Part shown: one piece after another, positions 23,167 to 41,333 of the stretch
Numbering within the stretch: position 1 is the stretch's first letter
Layout of the letters: each line of letters begins with the position of its first letter
Assembly (NCBI RefSeq): GCF_025602895.1
Contig: NW_026516257.1
Location: 124,001-188,000 of the forward strand
DNA length: 64,000 nucleotides
Direction of reading: 5' to 3'
Source: Polychytrium aggregatum
Lineage: Eukaryota > Chytridiomycota > Chytridiomycetes > Polychytriales
Notes under the pieces: model-generated
Database searches by the model: none
What the model saw: the letters and a program-made list of their open reading frames with translations, nothing else
Told to the model about the DNA's origin: nothing
Program-made: the position numbers and the translations under genes

Positions 23167-23587
23167 AGCTGGTGGGGGCTTGGAATAGGATATACATTTG
23201 GACGGCTCCGTGGGCTCGATGGACATCCTCTACTGACTGCCGAGGGCATGCATGCTCGTCCACCGAGTTGAATCGGGGCACTGTTTCCCCCCATTCCATC
23301 GGATCGTCGACATGCCGTATCCATCTGGAGCGGGGAGCGGGGATCGTGGGAGCTGTCTGCTCGTGGCACAGCGGGCGCGAGATTTTCCTGCCGCTTTCTG
23401 CCCTGCTTCGGGTTTGCTCTCCCATCGGTCTTGCCCGGCCAAGCTGCTCTCGCAGAGTCACCAGCCTGCACCCCGCAGCCCAGACGACCGCACCTTGCTG
23501 CCTTCCGCGACCTATCCAGAGCAGATAGCGAGCCGTTGGTCTGCCACCCTGTCCATCATTCCTTTGTGAGCCACACCAACGCTCTCC
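23167..23587. other. Intergenic, fungalysin to SMC5
   Basis: About 420 bp; no gene seen. Presumed fungalysin terminator and SMC5 promoter. Confidence 0.5.
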
Positions 23588-29775
<6,188 letters not shown>

Positions 29776-30062
29776 CTGCTGTCGACACTGCAGCATCTGT
29801 CCGATCTGGTCTCGCCTCGTCCCGTTGCCGAGCTGCTGGAGTGGTGGCTTTTGCATCGCTGCGTCAATAGATCGAACTCTGTATTCTCGAGTTGCAGGAG
29901 CAGCAGCGCACCGAACAGGGCTTTGTTGCTGCTCGATTGCCCGCAGGGCGAGCTCCCAGAGAAAGCCCTGGTGGGTTTGGAGACGTCCGTGCATGCATCA
30001 GCGATGGGCTGGCGGCAGTACGCAGACTCCCACTTGTGGGGCCACTGCCCACCGCTACCGAT

Positions 30063-30662
30063 CTATCGATAGGACACCCTGTCCGATGCAATCCAGAGCT
30101 TTCGGTCTGCCTTGGATTCGTAGCCCAAGGGCCCCTCGTCGCAATCAGCACAGCACAGAAACCGGCCGACCAGCTGGGCGGTGGCCTCGGGCAGGCGCTC
30201 CAGATCTGCCACAGGCTTCGAGAACCCGACGTTCTCAAAGACCATCATGTTGGCGACGCTCCAGAAGAAGGGGGACGAGCCGTCGCCGGCGGCACTGGTG
30301 TCGGACTCTTGACCTGGACGCAGGGGTGAGGAGAGCGCAGGGAGGGTCTGTGGCGAGCACAACGCAGGTCCGTCAGTAAGACAGGGTCGCTCCCGGTTGC
30401 TGGACGATATCTCCCTGCCGCTGACGGGAATACACCGCCGCGCATCCCTCATCGTTCTGGTGCTCCGGGCATGCTCCGGGCTTGCTCAGTCTCGCAGTTC
30501 AGATGCGCATGACTCAGGCGAGGTTCATACCACATCCTCGGTGTTGGCAACGGTGTTCCGGGCAGCCCCGCGCTTCAGCACGATGGAGTGGCAGGTGGGG
30601 CGTGGGCAATAGATGTCGAGGGCATTGGTGCCTTCGGCGTTGACGATGTTCTCGGATGCCAT
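30063..30662 (-). CDS. DSS4: Dss4/Mss4-like Rab chaperone (RABIF family)
   Basis: Binds nucleotide-free exocytic Rab GTPases such as Sec4/Rab8. Exons 30662-30531 and 30347-30063; 138 aa, in the family size range. The first zinc pair is C-x4-C (YCPRPTCHS), as in yeast Dss4, where human MSS4 has C-x2-C. The second pair is CCADCDEGPLGY near the end. Between them is the diagnostic MMVFENVGFSKPV. The intron (30348-30530) uses GTATGA, a donor seen repeatedly in this window. The stop is 287 bp from the SMC5 stop (convergent), and the start is 290 bp from the end of TMLHE. Confidence 0.88.
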
Positions 30663-30952
30663 CGGGAAAGCTGGCCCAGATGGCGACGAACGAGCGATCT
30701 GCAGATCGCCGTCCCCGCAATCCGCATGAGCTGTGACGGGCTCTTCTCGCTTGCTCTCGCTTGCTCTCGCCGAGAAGACCCAGCGAGGAGCCGGCTCGTC
30801 GGTTCAGTCCATCCAGCCCCACCATGTCCAAAACGAAACGGGTTGGGGTTAAGGCTGGCCACTTTGTTTCGATTCCTGAATACATACCCGCCCATCGCCC
30901 ATGAGCACCTGCCTTGCCTGTCGCCCTGCCAGCGACCAGAGCGCGCCAATCT

Positions 30953-33471
30953 TCAAACGGTTTCCTTCAGCTGGCTCTTGTCCAGAACCACCCGGATGCG
31001 GCTCTGCAGCTCATCCCAGCCGTGATAACAGCCCACCAGACGGCGATAGCCCGTGAATGCAGTTCGGCCATGCAGCACCCGCCAGTTGTCAACTGCCACA
31101 ACGGTTCCAGGCCTCAGGGCAATCTTGAACTCGCTTTCGGGGTGGGTCAGGATCGACCGCCATACCGCCAGTGCTTCGTAGAACTTGTAGACCTTGTCTC
31201 CGGGAATGTGGTTGAGAATGCTGCGGTCAGGCTCGTTGAAGCGCACCTGGATCAGCTCGTCGGTGATGGGATCGAGTCCGAAGATGGGGCGGTGACTTGG
31301 CGTCGAAAAGTGGAGCTCGTCCTCGTCGCCGGCGCAGTGCGTACGAACCGGCACCGTCGACAGAGTCTCGTAATGCTCGGGGTGCTGTTCCTTGAGCAGC
31401 TTGGCAGCATAGAAGCTGTCGACGTAGATGGACTCGCCGCCGGTGCCCTCATGGGCGAGCAGATGGAAGGTCTGGAGCCTAGCAGCGGAAAGGACGTCAA
31501 TATGCAGTCGCTGAAATGCAGGCCGTCTCGAGGGCCTCGTGGTGCAAACGGAGGAGGGCGCTGCTGCCCGATGATGTTGCAAGCGACATCGCACCCAATG
31601 GGGTCCGTAAAGTACGTCGTGTCCGTGTGTGCTGGGAGGCCGATGGTGGTATAGGCTGTGTCTCCGTGCGACAGATCCGAAGTGAAATCCCAGAATCCAC
31701 CTGGATCACGCAGACATCGCCAAGGCGGTTAGATTCGACTGACAGGAGCCGTGCAAGTTGGAACACGAGCTCTGAGCAGGTCGAGCACGCTCTTCTGCTG
31801 GACAGGGTGCTGCCGTTTTGATTGAACACAGTCCACACCGCTCTGCGTACCATAGTGGGTCTCTCGAATGATACCGATTCGTTTTGCGAGCGTTTCGGTG
31901 TCCTGAGCGTTGTCGAGTGGAAGAGTCAGTATGGGGGGGATATCAGTTTTGTAGTGTAAGTGGGCCACACTTCTGCTGTAGCTCCTAGTTCTCTCAGCAC
32001 CTCGGCGTTGGGCGGGACGCCTTCAACGAATCCGATTCCGTATACATCCTGATGACAGCGAAATGATAAGGATGAAGTCAATGGTCCTGTTCACACGGAC
32101 TGTGCGCACGTAAAGCGAGCTGGGAGCAGTGAGAGGAATAGAGTGATGTATCGGCAATCGCAGACGGATTGGCACTCCCACGATGATGCCGATGTCTTGT
32201 TGAGGGACCCTGGATATGCACGAAATGCTGTGCAGGAAACTGCTGCTCGTTCATGCTGAGCGACTTTTGCAGACGATAGGATGCAGCCTCGAGGCACTCA
32301 CAATGTTTCTGAGCCACTCAGCGAGGCCTTGGTCGCCGGCCATGATGCTCTCGTAGGAGACGCGCGGGAAAGTATTTGCGGTTTCGGCGTTCCAGAGGAT
32401 TTTCTCCCTGAGAATGACAGTATACGCCAGAGGCCGTAAGCCCGCCGCCACGGTGTGCGCACACACGAAATGCTTCCATAGAGCGGGTGTCTCTGTTGGT
32501 GCCAAGAGGTGGATGTCGCTGCCTACCTGATTGCCGGCCTGGCAGTGCCGATGTTGGGCCAGTACGAGTGCTGGCGCAGCCATTCAAGGGAAAACACACT
32601 CTCGTGCTGGGTGCTGGGCCCTGTAGTTGGCAGCAGTTGTGTTTACGATCATTAGTGATTCCATCACATCCGATATGCTGAGGATCAGAGAGGTTGGTTG
32701 GGCCTCTGCTGAATGCTGTTCGTCGCACTCTTTCGCCTGGCGCTTCAACGCGAATCAAAGACGCCCTCTGACAACATACACACTATCCGGAGGTCCTTGT
32801 CTCCGACAATCTCGATGCTCTGGGGCTTGATGTCCAAGGGAAACTACCAGTAATCGAACGATGTGACGCGTTGGTTCACAGCAAGTCAGTAATCCCAATG
32901 AATGAACAGCGCTTGCCGAAGTCGCAGGGCCAACGCAGCGCAACGGATGTGCATGCTGTCATCTACCTCGCCAGTATCTGAGAGTCTCTGTTTCGTGATG
33001 GGATGGAAGCACTGTGGGCAGCGGCAATGGTCCCGCAGCCAAATGCCGTGGCTACCCGACGACATCGATACGCCGGTCCGAGTGAGCATGGCTTGGTAGC
33101 TTCTCGCATAGCAAGCCTGATACACAAGTTGCGCAATCAGGGTTGTCAACTCACAACGAGGTAGATTTGCCATCGGGATAGGCGACGGTGACTTGGCTCT
33201 TGGTGTCGCTGGACACGACCGCAGAGTGCCTCTGCGGAGCCTGATGCGTTCAAGGCGTCAGTCGGGAAGATGCAAAGGAGCCGAGGGGCACTGGAATTGT
33301 CGATGATGCCAGCCCGGTGCTGCGATCGAGGTTGCGACGAACCTCCAGGTGTGCCGAAGTGCCAAAGGCCCGAACTATAGCCGCGCGTGCTTGGAGAGGG
33401 ATGGCGGGGCGTTGGCTGCCTGCGGGAACGGCTTTGGCATTTCCAAGAACGGCTGTCTGGAGAGCAGGCAT
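30953..33471 (-). CDS. TMLHE: Trimethyllysine dioxygenase
   Basis: Fe(II)/2-oxoglutarate enzyme, first step of carnitine synthesis, normally mitochondrial. Exons: 33471-33292, 33240-33155, 33051-32967, 32843-32780, 32620-32527, 32407-32302, 32048-32001, 31902-31851, 31700-31595 and 31478-30953; 448 aa. The N-terminal zinc-binding domain has WLRDHCRCPQCFHP. The Fe ligands are His and Asp in AHTDTTYFTDP, and the distal His in NWRVLHGRTAF; 2OG-binding Arg is likely in GYRRLVGCY. HEGTGGESIYVDSFYAA marks TMLHE rather than BBOX. The acceptor of exon 5 and the donor after VPPNAE were chosen by similarity to the human protein. The first intron (33241-33291, about 51 nt) and the leader ending RAFGTSAH are plausible but tentative. 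Divergent from BCD1. Confidence 0.87.
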
Positions 33472-33968
33472 TCTGACCAGCCTGCCCAATTGACTGCTCG
33501 GCGACACATGGGGACAGCATGCTAGATCAGAGAGGCAGGCATGGGGCGATATGCATCCGACGATACGCATCCAACGAAGCAGAATCATTTGCGAAAGCCT
33601 GCGACGAACACGGGGCGGCGCAGCGGAGAACAGCGCACCAGAGTCGCTGGGGCTTCTGGACGACGCGGAGCATGGCGGGTGTTTCTAGCGTGTCCGGGTG
33701 CTTCAAAGGGGATTCGCAGTGGCGGGATGATGGAGCTGATGCCGTCGATGTCTCTGGGGCGATGGGATCAGCGTCGGCGATGCCCAGGCCGTATTTCAAC
33801 CCAGCAAGGCGAGGCCAGGTCCGTGGCGAGAGCGCTCTCGGCGGCTCTCGGCGCCCGACATGTGAGCAACACTGACAGCCTCGCACGTGCTTGGCTGAGT
33901 TTGGTTCGCCCGATCAACCGCTCTTGCCTTAGTTGCGATCACACCGGCCCAACGACCAAACCGGCAGC
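33472..33968. other. Divergent TMLHE/BCD1 intergenic region
   Basis: About 500 bp between two outward-facing start codons; probably holds both promoters. No TATA consensus stands out. Confidence 0.5.
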
Positions 33969-35825
33969 ATGGAGACCACCGGTGCGGCAGCGACACCCCC
34001 AGAGCCGGCAGGCGCCAGCAGCCCGACACAAGACCGCAGCGAGGACGTTGCTGCTGAGGCCCAGGAGAATCTCTGTGAAGTCTGCCATGCCACGGCATCC
34101 AAGGTATGCGGTCGTGCTCCCAGGAATCGTCGCGAGATCACAGATCGTCTCGATTGTGCAGCGATCGGCACCCAGAAACGACAGCCCCAGAGGTGCGCAT
34201 CATCCGGGGTGATTTCGCAGCGCAGCTCAATTAATGTGCTCGGATGCCTTCTGCTGCAGTACAAGTGCCCTGGATGTCTGTGCAAAACCTGCTCGCTGCC
34301 ATGTTCGCGCGAGCACAAAACACTCACTGGCTGCGACGGCAAACGCAATCGGACGGTGTATGTGCCCATGTCGGAATACAACGAGGACAATATGATGAGC
34401 GGTAAGCCGGCAGACCAGCAATCACGCCGGACCAGCTGTCGCATCGCAGCTGCAGGCGCACCGACCATCGGAGCAAGGTCGTTTGATCGCCCCCAGTCCC
34501 ACTTATGACACTTTTATTGCTACGGGATGCCAAGACTATTGTTTGCTCGAGGAGATTGCACGGGTGACCGACAACGCCGTCCGAGATCAGGCCGGGGCTG
34601 TCCTCAGGCCAAGGCTGCCATTCAGATACCAGCTGATGCTCAAGGGAGCCAAGTCTCGCCGGATGTTCATCCGGTTCCTGTCGGCAGGCATGCGCCGCCA
34701 CGAGTCGAATCTTTCAAAGTTCAACACCAGGTACGGAGCCAGCGGTCCAGTGGATCGAAGACGCAGCATTGCCTTTAGGCAGGCAGGCAGTCGTTGGGTC
34801 GAGAACAAGCGAGATTATCGCTGTTCATCGCAAGGCTGATGTCGGATTCGCATTAGGTTCAACTCGTTCTCTTGGACGATTGAGTGGCTGTTTGTCGACT
34901 GCGATCATCGAATAATCCAACACCGGTAGGATATCCCTGCATGAGTGCTGAGGACGGTCCGTCGATATGGCAAGACGGCCATCGCCGCAGCCTCGGCTTC
35001 CGTTGTTTGACCAACGATCGGCGTGATCCCTGGGCTGCATCTTCAATATTGCCCGCCTTGGTCGTCCGACAGGGTGCGCGAAACATCAACCTTCGCCGAC
35101 TTGCTGAAGCAGCATCTTGGAGAGAGCGGCAAAGACAATGCCCTCCAGCGCTACAAGCTGAAGCTCTATTGCGAAGCCGGACTCGAGAATCTCAGGATAT
35201 TCATGCGGCGAGTCGACGTGCCGGTGCGTGTCTATCTGGATGACGCTGGCGAGTTTGCTTGCGAGCGCCGTGGTCGTGCTTGGCGATGGGCGGTTCTCCA
35301 AGACAGCACATGGACTGCCCGGCGCAGAGCAACTTGTCGACGCAGATGAATGCGGTGTCGATGGCATGCGTCTGCCTCGGCCTTTCGCTCGCGCTGACTC
35401 TGGATTCTTGTTATCATCAGGCAAACACTCCCCAGTTCTATCTGGCAGACGCATCACTAACAGTGCAGCAGTTCCTGACTGGCAAGCATCTGATCGAGTA
35501 TCCGACGCTGTTGGTATATGCCTCCTCGCTCGCAGTGCCAGGCACGATTGTATCCGGAGAGCCGTCGCCGGCACCCGGAGGATACGTCTTGGACAGGTGG
35601 GCGTCTGTCGTCAATGGGGCCGACCAGCCCTTGGAGGATACAGATGAAGCAGCCGAGGAGGGCGAGCTGGATGAGAGCGAGGGCGAGCAAGCGACCGTCG
35701 ATACGGACCACAACGGCACGACAGAGCCGGTGGCCGGGGCCGATGCTGGGTCTGCAGTCGAGCTGGATCCGCAGGGTCTCTCTCGCGCACTGATGAGCGA
35801 TCTTGGTGCGCATGCGTGTGAATAG
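33969..35825 (+). CDS. BCD1: Box C/D snoRNP assembly protein (HIT zinc finger)
   Basis: Nuclear assembly factor for box C/D snoRNPs (ZNHIT6 in animals). Exons 33969-34103, 34260-34401, 34535-34730, 34857-34925, 35073-35223 and 35421-35825; 365 aa. The zf-HIT domain spans exons 1-2: LCEVCHATASK, then YKCPGCLCKTCSLPC, then the EHKTLTGCDGKRNRT end, so all eight Cys/His ligands are accounted for. DYCLLEEIARVTDN, SWTIEWLF and the block ending LIEYPTLLVY follow the family order. The C-terminal 90 residues are acidic and disordered. The acceptor of exon 3 ends AAG rather than CAG or TAG, but only it gives the conserved Asp-Tyr junction. The gene sits between two carnitine-pathway genes with no known functional tie. 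Confidence 0.87.
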
Positions 35826-36197
35826 ACAAACGATGGTCCTGTCGATCGACCCAGCCCGACATGTGCGATCGATACTTCCAGCGACGCCGGCGGTGCCGGT
35901 GATGATGCCCCATGGCTCATCTGCGCATGCAGCGACACCTCCAGAGTCACAGGCCGTCCGGGAAGCCTTGTCGGCGCCCAAGTGATGCGGGCAATGTGAC
36001 CTGCGTCGCTGGTGTTGATACGGCAGCCAGGCCCGAGCCGCGCATGAAATCCCGCATCGCCCACTGTCCTCTGATCTGCGTCCTTGGCTGCCCTCATCCC
36101 CCATCGCTCGCCCGGCTGCCTGCCCGTCTCGATCATACTCCCGGAACCCCTTGGCTCTTCCTGTCTTGCTCGCCCTTTGTCCCAGTCTACCGCAACG

Positions 36198-37608
36198 ATG
36201 CTGACTGCCAGACTCGCCCGTCTTTCGCGATTTGGTCCAGCGGCCAGGGCTCCCCTTTCTCAGCGCTTTATTCGCTCGCTTGTCAAGCACGAGTCCTCCG
36301 TCGAGCTCGAGTGGAAGACCTCGCTAGCCCCGGCGTCCTCCCTCCTGAACGAGAATCATCCGGCCAAGGATGCCCCGGCGATCGCCCGCTCCACCTTCCA
36401 CTATCCCTGGCTTCGCGACAATTGTCAGTGTCCGCTCTGCGTCCATCCGCACAACCACCAGAAGCTGCATTCGTCTGGCGAGGTGCCGCACAGCGTCAAG
36501 CCTCGCTCGGTGGAGCTGGCGGAAAACGGGGCCGCGGTGAAGATTGTCTGGGATAAGAACTCGTTGAAGGGTCAGCACAGCAGCGAAAGCCACGAGTCTG
36601 TCTTCACGGCCAGCTGGTTGAAGCAAAATGCATATGCCCCGCGCGCCCGATCGCTCCAGCAACCGACGTTGCAGATCAAGACGTGGGAGGCCTCGGACTT
36701 TGCCGCGGTCGACCAGCATCGCCTGAGCTTTGACGAGTTTATGAACACCGACGAGGGCTTCCGCAAGGCGCTGGTCCAGATGAAGGACTATGGCTTACTC
36801 TTTCTCGAGGGTGTGCCGACCGAGAACGACCGGCAAATCGAGCAGGTCGCCAAGAGATTCGGCAAGATCCGGGAGACGTTCTACGGCACATCCTGGGATG
36901 TGCGCAGTGTCCCCGAGGCCAAGAACATTGCCTACACCAACCTCTTTCTCGGGCTCCACATGGATTTGATGTAGGCTATCGCTTTGCAGGGAGCGCATGC
37001 GCGTGGGGCGATATGAGAGCGTGCTGCATGTTGTTCGTCCTGCGTGGTGTTCACACCCATGGCTGACACAGCCGGCCCCTTCCAGGTACTTTGAGGCTCC
37101 TCCTGGTCTCCAGTTCCTCCACAGCCTCAAGAACAGCGTCGTTGGCGGCGAGTCACTTCTCCTGGACTCGTACAGGGCGGTTGAGATTCTCAAGGCCACC
37201 AGCCCCAAGAGCTACGAGGTGCTTTCCCGGACTCCCGTCACCTTCCACTACGACAACGACGGCCACCATCTGCATCTGCGTCGGTATACCATCACCACCA
37301 CCGACCTGAACGAGCCCATGCAAGTGTACTATGCCCCGCCCTTCATGGGGCCGATGCTGGCTGATCGCGCCGAGGACGTCGAGGCGTTTTACGAGGCCTT
37401 CGCCAAATTCGAGGAGATCATCGAGACGGACCGGCTTGTCTACAGAACCCTGCTGAAGCCCGGCCAGCTCATGATCTTTGCCAACCGACGTGTGCTGCAC
37501 GGCCGAACGGCATTCGATCCGCTCTCTGGCGAGCGGCACTACAAGGGTACGTATGTGGACTGGGACAACTTCAAGGACAGCTACCGAGTCCAGGTCAAGC
37601 CCCGCTGA
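36198..37608 (+). CDS. BBOX1: Gamma-butyrobetaine dioxygenase
   Basis: Fe(II)/2-oxoglutarate enzyme that hydroxylates gamma-butyrobetaine to L-carnitine, the last step of the pathway. Exons 36198-36970 and 37086-37608; 431 aa. The N-terminal zinc domain has WLRDNCQCPLCVHPHNH. The HxD pair is in GLHMDLMYFEAPPGLQFLH, split by the single intron, and the distal His is in RVLHGRTAF; HYKGTYVDWD follows, as in BBOX1. The first 30 residues (MLTARLARLSRFGPAARAPL onward) are basic and acid-free, which predicts mitochondrial import, whereas animal BBOX1 is cytosolic. The other dioxygenase in this window (30953-33471) is clearly the TMLHE type, so these are two pathway steps and not a recent duplicate. 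Confidence 0.9.
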
Positions 37609-38119
37609 CGAGGAACGAGGGGGTGGCAATTTCGCCTCGTTGTGAGCGCATATTGACGACTCAATACACCATTGCGTGGCTGCCTGGAAGAATACCATGG
37701 CGTCGAGGGGGAGATGCGGCTATGATGGCGAGCAGGCAAGCAAGCCCAAAAGCCGTCCATACAGAGCTGCGCGCGGCTGATCTCATCTGATACCGAAGCG
37801 TTTTTGGCTCGGGTACATTCGGCTCCTTGTTTACCTGGGGTGGCGGAGCCAGGCACAGACTGAGCGCACAGTTTGGCAAGGCTTGCCCAAGTTGGCGTTT
37901 GTGGCACCCAGCAGCGTGTGACGGCCGAGCGCTGTCCAATCGCCGCCGTCGCTGCTGCGCCACGGTGCGCAGCACACAAGGGCGGCTCCTTGGGCACATC
38001 CGTCGCGGCGCCAATCCCGTGCGCGAGCGATTTGGGAATCGGTGCGCGTGTGCAGCCGGCGAGTCTCGCTCTGCTAAAAACCGGCCTCCCCCCCCTTGGG
38101 CTTTGTCGCCGTCTCAACA
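37609..38119. other. Intergenic, BBOX1 to SH3 membrane protein
   Basis: About 510 bp; no gene supported on either strand. Presumed promoter of the downstream gene. Confidence 0.5.
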
Positions 38120-39978
38120 ATGCTGGCCGGAGAGCGAGTCTGCCGTCTGCTGCTGCTGCTGCTGCTCCTGGCAGGAGCCGGGCAGCTGGCCGCCCAGACA
38201 CTCGACACCGACCTCGACCAGCTCTCGGTCCCGGACACGGTGAGTGCCCCGCATGGATCCAGCGAGCTCTGCCCGCGGCTGGCGGCGGTTGGTTGGCTGG
38301 CCGGCCTCGTCTGTTCAGACTCCTGGCCCCACAGCCTCCCGGCATCCTGGGCTCCGGGGACTTGTCCTGCAAGCACCCGTCTCGCTCTTGGCTTCACATT
38401 AATACCGCTTGCCTGCCATTTTGTCCGTTTGCCCTTTTGCTCGTGTCCAGAACTGGGCCATCGGACAGAGCTATCCCGTTACCGTCACTTGGAAGCCAGG
38501 GACGACATTCATCTCAGGCGAAACATGGCAGCTCCGTCTGTTTCCGCAGGTACGGTCGCTGGCCGCCCCCGGCGGTCAACTATGGTCACCGCAGGACTGG
38601 GCACCGATCCAGCCCCCATGTTTGTCGCTGCCGTGCTTCGTTTTCGCTACTGGCACCGGGCCAGCTCGTCGGATTGCACCGCCGTCGTATTGTCTCGGGG
38701 CGCTTCGGACGACTGCCGTTGTAACACTGAGCCCGACGAATACACCTCCTAACCATCGTCTGGGGCAATCCACAGGACTCTTCTCTCGGCACGCGCACCT
38801 TCACTGTCTACAGCGGCAGTCAACTTGGCCTGATGGCGAGTGTCATGGCCCCACACACGACACTGACAAGCAGTACCAATCCTGGATTGTGGATGCTCCA
38901 GGTCTGCCAGGACAAGGTTGCGACGAACCACTGTGCCGGTGGTGTGCTCATCAACTATGGGGTTTCTCCGCCACCACCACCACCACCACCACCACCACCA
39001 CCACCACCACCACCTCCTCCTCCTCCTCCTCCTCCCCCTCCACCACCACCTCCGCCTCCGCCACCCCCTCCTGGCGTTTCCACAACTCAAGGTCTCCCCA
39101 CTACTGATGGCGCCAACTCCCAGACTTCGACAATCCCCACCACAGGGGGAGGCGCCGCCTCGACATCTGGAGACTCGTCTTCGACTGGGTCCCAAACAGC
39201 AATGGCCACCAGCACAAGCATGATGTCGGTTTCGAGCGTCGCCGTTGTCTCCGGCGTCACCACGGTCATCTTCACCACCACTCCTACCGTGATCGTGGTG
39301 CCTGCTCCACCATCCTCGAACAACTCTGCGATCTATGCCGTCGCGGCATCGTGCGGCGGAGTCTTGGCCGTTGTGATCATCGGGTTTGTGATATGGAGAC
39401 ACCGCATCAATCGCCAGAACAGGCAGGCTGTGCTCAAGCATGTCGAGCTTGACGAAGCTCCTCTGAATGAGTGGATTCCCATCCAGAACATCGGCAATAG
39501 CCCAAGATCGCCTCGCTCGCCTGGCCCTCTCCCTGCCAAGGATGGCCGTGCCGCCTACGGCCCTGCAGATGTGGCCCTGTCTGCTTTGACCAGGCCCGCC
39601 CCAGTTGCCCTGTCGCTGTCGTCCTCTTCCTCCGGGGAGCCGGTGACATCATACACAACCACACAGCTGAACCCCAACAACCGCTACGAGCCGCCGCGTT
39701 TCGCAGCGATCCGAGACCCGGCGCATCTGGATGTCGGCGATGTCCCGCCGCCGGCTTATGAGCTGCCCCAGACTCAAGTTCGGGCACAGCCCGAGGAGGA
39801 TCTGCGCCGAGTACGACACACCCGGATGGCGAGAGAGATGGACGAGCTCACGATCCACGCCAACGAGATCCTTACCATCCTTGAAGTGCTGGACGACGGA
39901 TGGGCCGTTGCCAAGAACGAAAAGGATCGCAAGGGTGTCGTGCCCTTGAACTTCCTCGAGCCGATTCTGGAATCGTAG
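38120..39978 (+). CDS. Single-pass membrane protein with polyproline ectodomain and SH3 tail
   Basis: Exons 38120-38239, 38451-38549 and 38776-39978; 473 aa. A signal peptide (Leu-rich core, cleavage near LAAQ) is followed by a small ectodomain whose YPVTVTWKPGTTF block resembles the Kre9/Knh1-type beta-sandwich of fungal wall proteins. Then comes a stretch of 35 consecutive prolines (38968-39072) and a Ser/Thr-rich, probably O-mannosylated stalk. One transmembrane helix lies at about residues 259-281, followed by Arg/His stop-transfer residues. The cytoplasmic part has a PPPAYELP motif and ends in an SH3-like domain (MDELTIHANEILTILEVLDD, then GVVPLNFLEPI). The architecture suggests a cell-surface sensor or adhesion protein; it recalls fungal Sho1 only by having a membrane anchor plus SH3. 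No orthologue recognised. Confidence 0.8.
38968..39072 (+). repeat. Proline-codon repeat (CCN)35
   Basis: Thirty-five consecutive proline codons, first mostly CCA, then CCT, then mixed. This pattern fits several rounds of slippage in a coding microsatellite. Confidence 0.95.
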
Positions 39979-40506
39979 CCTGCCCCACAGCAGGACAACC
40001 TCAGCGCGTTATTACTTTGTTGTTTCTGCCATCTATGGCTCCTCTCGACGTGCTGCAGCGACTGGATCAAGAGTGCTTCTTTCAACGTCGCAATCTATTT
40101 CAATATACAGCTCATACTGGTTCTGGATCTTCTGGTGGTGCGACGACACCAAGAGAGAGAGACTCGTATCGGGGCTGATGAATCACCGCCAAGCAGTGGT
40201 CCATTCTGGCGCTCATATATACCGCTGGGTGGCAGTCCATGCTCGCCCCAGCCTGCATTCGGCCATCTGGACAAAGCTTCGTGCGGCCAGGGTATCCCTT
40301 CCTTATTCCCACGATGCATTCCCAAAGTCAACCGCACGCACTGTTGGCTCTTATGGCGAGCGAATGCTATTCGGGATCCAGGCAAGGCCCAAACGTCAGA
40401 GTGATCCGCTTCGTTTGTGGGGCTGTAGGTACAATGTGTATTTACGCATATCAAGCATGGCAGCGACATATACAGGGTGAAGGGGATCGAGCGACAAAGT
40501 GAGCGC
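39979..40506. other. Convergent intergenic region
   Basis: About 530 bp between two convergent stop codons (membrane protein and C2 protein). Open frames in both directions have no domain. Confidence 0.5.
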
Positions 40507-41333
40507 TTAGGCTTTGTGGTACGAGACCGACAGACGGACCTCGCCGTGCGAGAAGAAAAGGTGGGCAGGAAGGGGGACCCAGACGTCGACTGAGGCGAGC
40601 AAAACATGGTGTTAGCGCGGCAGCACAAAGGCCATTCATATGGATTGCGATGACAGAAGACGCCATCCGAGCGGACGAGATCGCAGTGCATCGGAGGGCC
40701 CACGTACCAGGCTGGGGGCCAAGCTGGCTGAAGCTGAACGAGCCAGAGCCGATCTTGTCGTCGTGGATGAGATCCTGGTCGAGGACAGTGAGGTGGAGGG
40801 TCTTGTGGTCGTCCTGGTTGACGGCGCTGGAGATTGGTCGTGTCAGTCAGCGGCGTTTGTGGCAAGAACGAGAAGGGCATGTCCAGCGTCGCAAAGCCAG
40901 AGATCTCATACTCACAAGGAGAACTGCTCGTTCCAGGTAGCATGGGCGCCGGCCTGGTTCTTGACCGAGGTCTTTTGCTTGTGGTTGGGATCGACCCACT
41001 GCAGCAAACAGCAGCGTCAGCAGCAGCACATCGGCTCGGACAGGGAAGTGACGCCGACGTTCTCACACATCCCCCCGGCCGATTGTGCGATCGCGAGTCC
41101 GTGTCTTTACTCTCCCCCAGAGACTTACGAGGACAACATAAGGGTCGTTCTTGCCGAGGAGGTCCTCGCTCTTGAGGTTCTTGGCCTCGACTGCAGAGGG
41201 CAAGGGGGATGGCATCAGGACAAGTCGGCCGATCGCCTCGCAGCGATCTGCTGCGGTCATCGTTGCCGTGACACGCTACATGCCAGCGACTGCACGATCA
41301 CTTACGGACAGTAACCTTGAGAATGCCGGCCAT
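40507..41333 (-). CDS. Small single C2-domain protein
   Basis: Exons 41333-41306, 41190-41129, 40998-40916, 40826-40708 and 40589-40507; 124 aa, almost entirely one C2 domain. It starts MAGILKVTVLEAKNLKSEDL. Calcium-loop acidic residues can be seen in KNDPYVVLWVDP and in LDQDLIHDDKIG, so Ca-dependent phospholipid binding is likely. Stand-alone C2 proteins of this size occur in plants and fungi and act at membranes, but the substrate or partner here is unknown. The first coding exon is 28 nt. Confidence 0.83.

Noticed and set aside
31903-32000. TMLHE donor at GTGTGG (adding VLRELGATAE)
   Set aside because: Phase fits, but the earlier GTGCTG donor gives VPPNAE-DTETLAKR, which matches human TMLHE without an insertion.
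30953-37608. TMLHE and BBOX1 as a recent tandem duplication
   Set aside because: Their catalytic-core blocks differ in the family-specific way (AHTDTTYFTDP with HEGTGG, against GLHMDLMYFEAPPG), and their intron numbers are very different.
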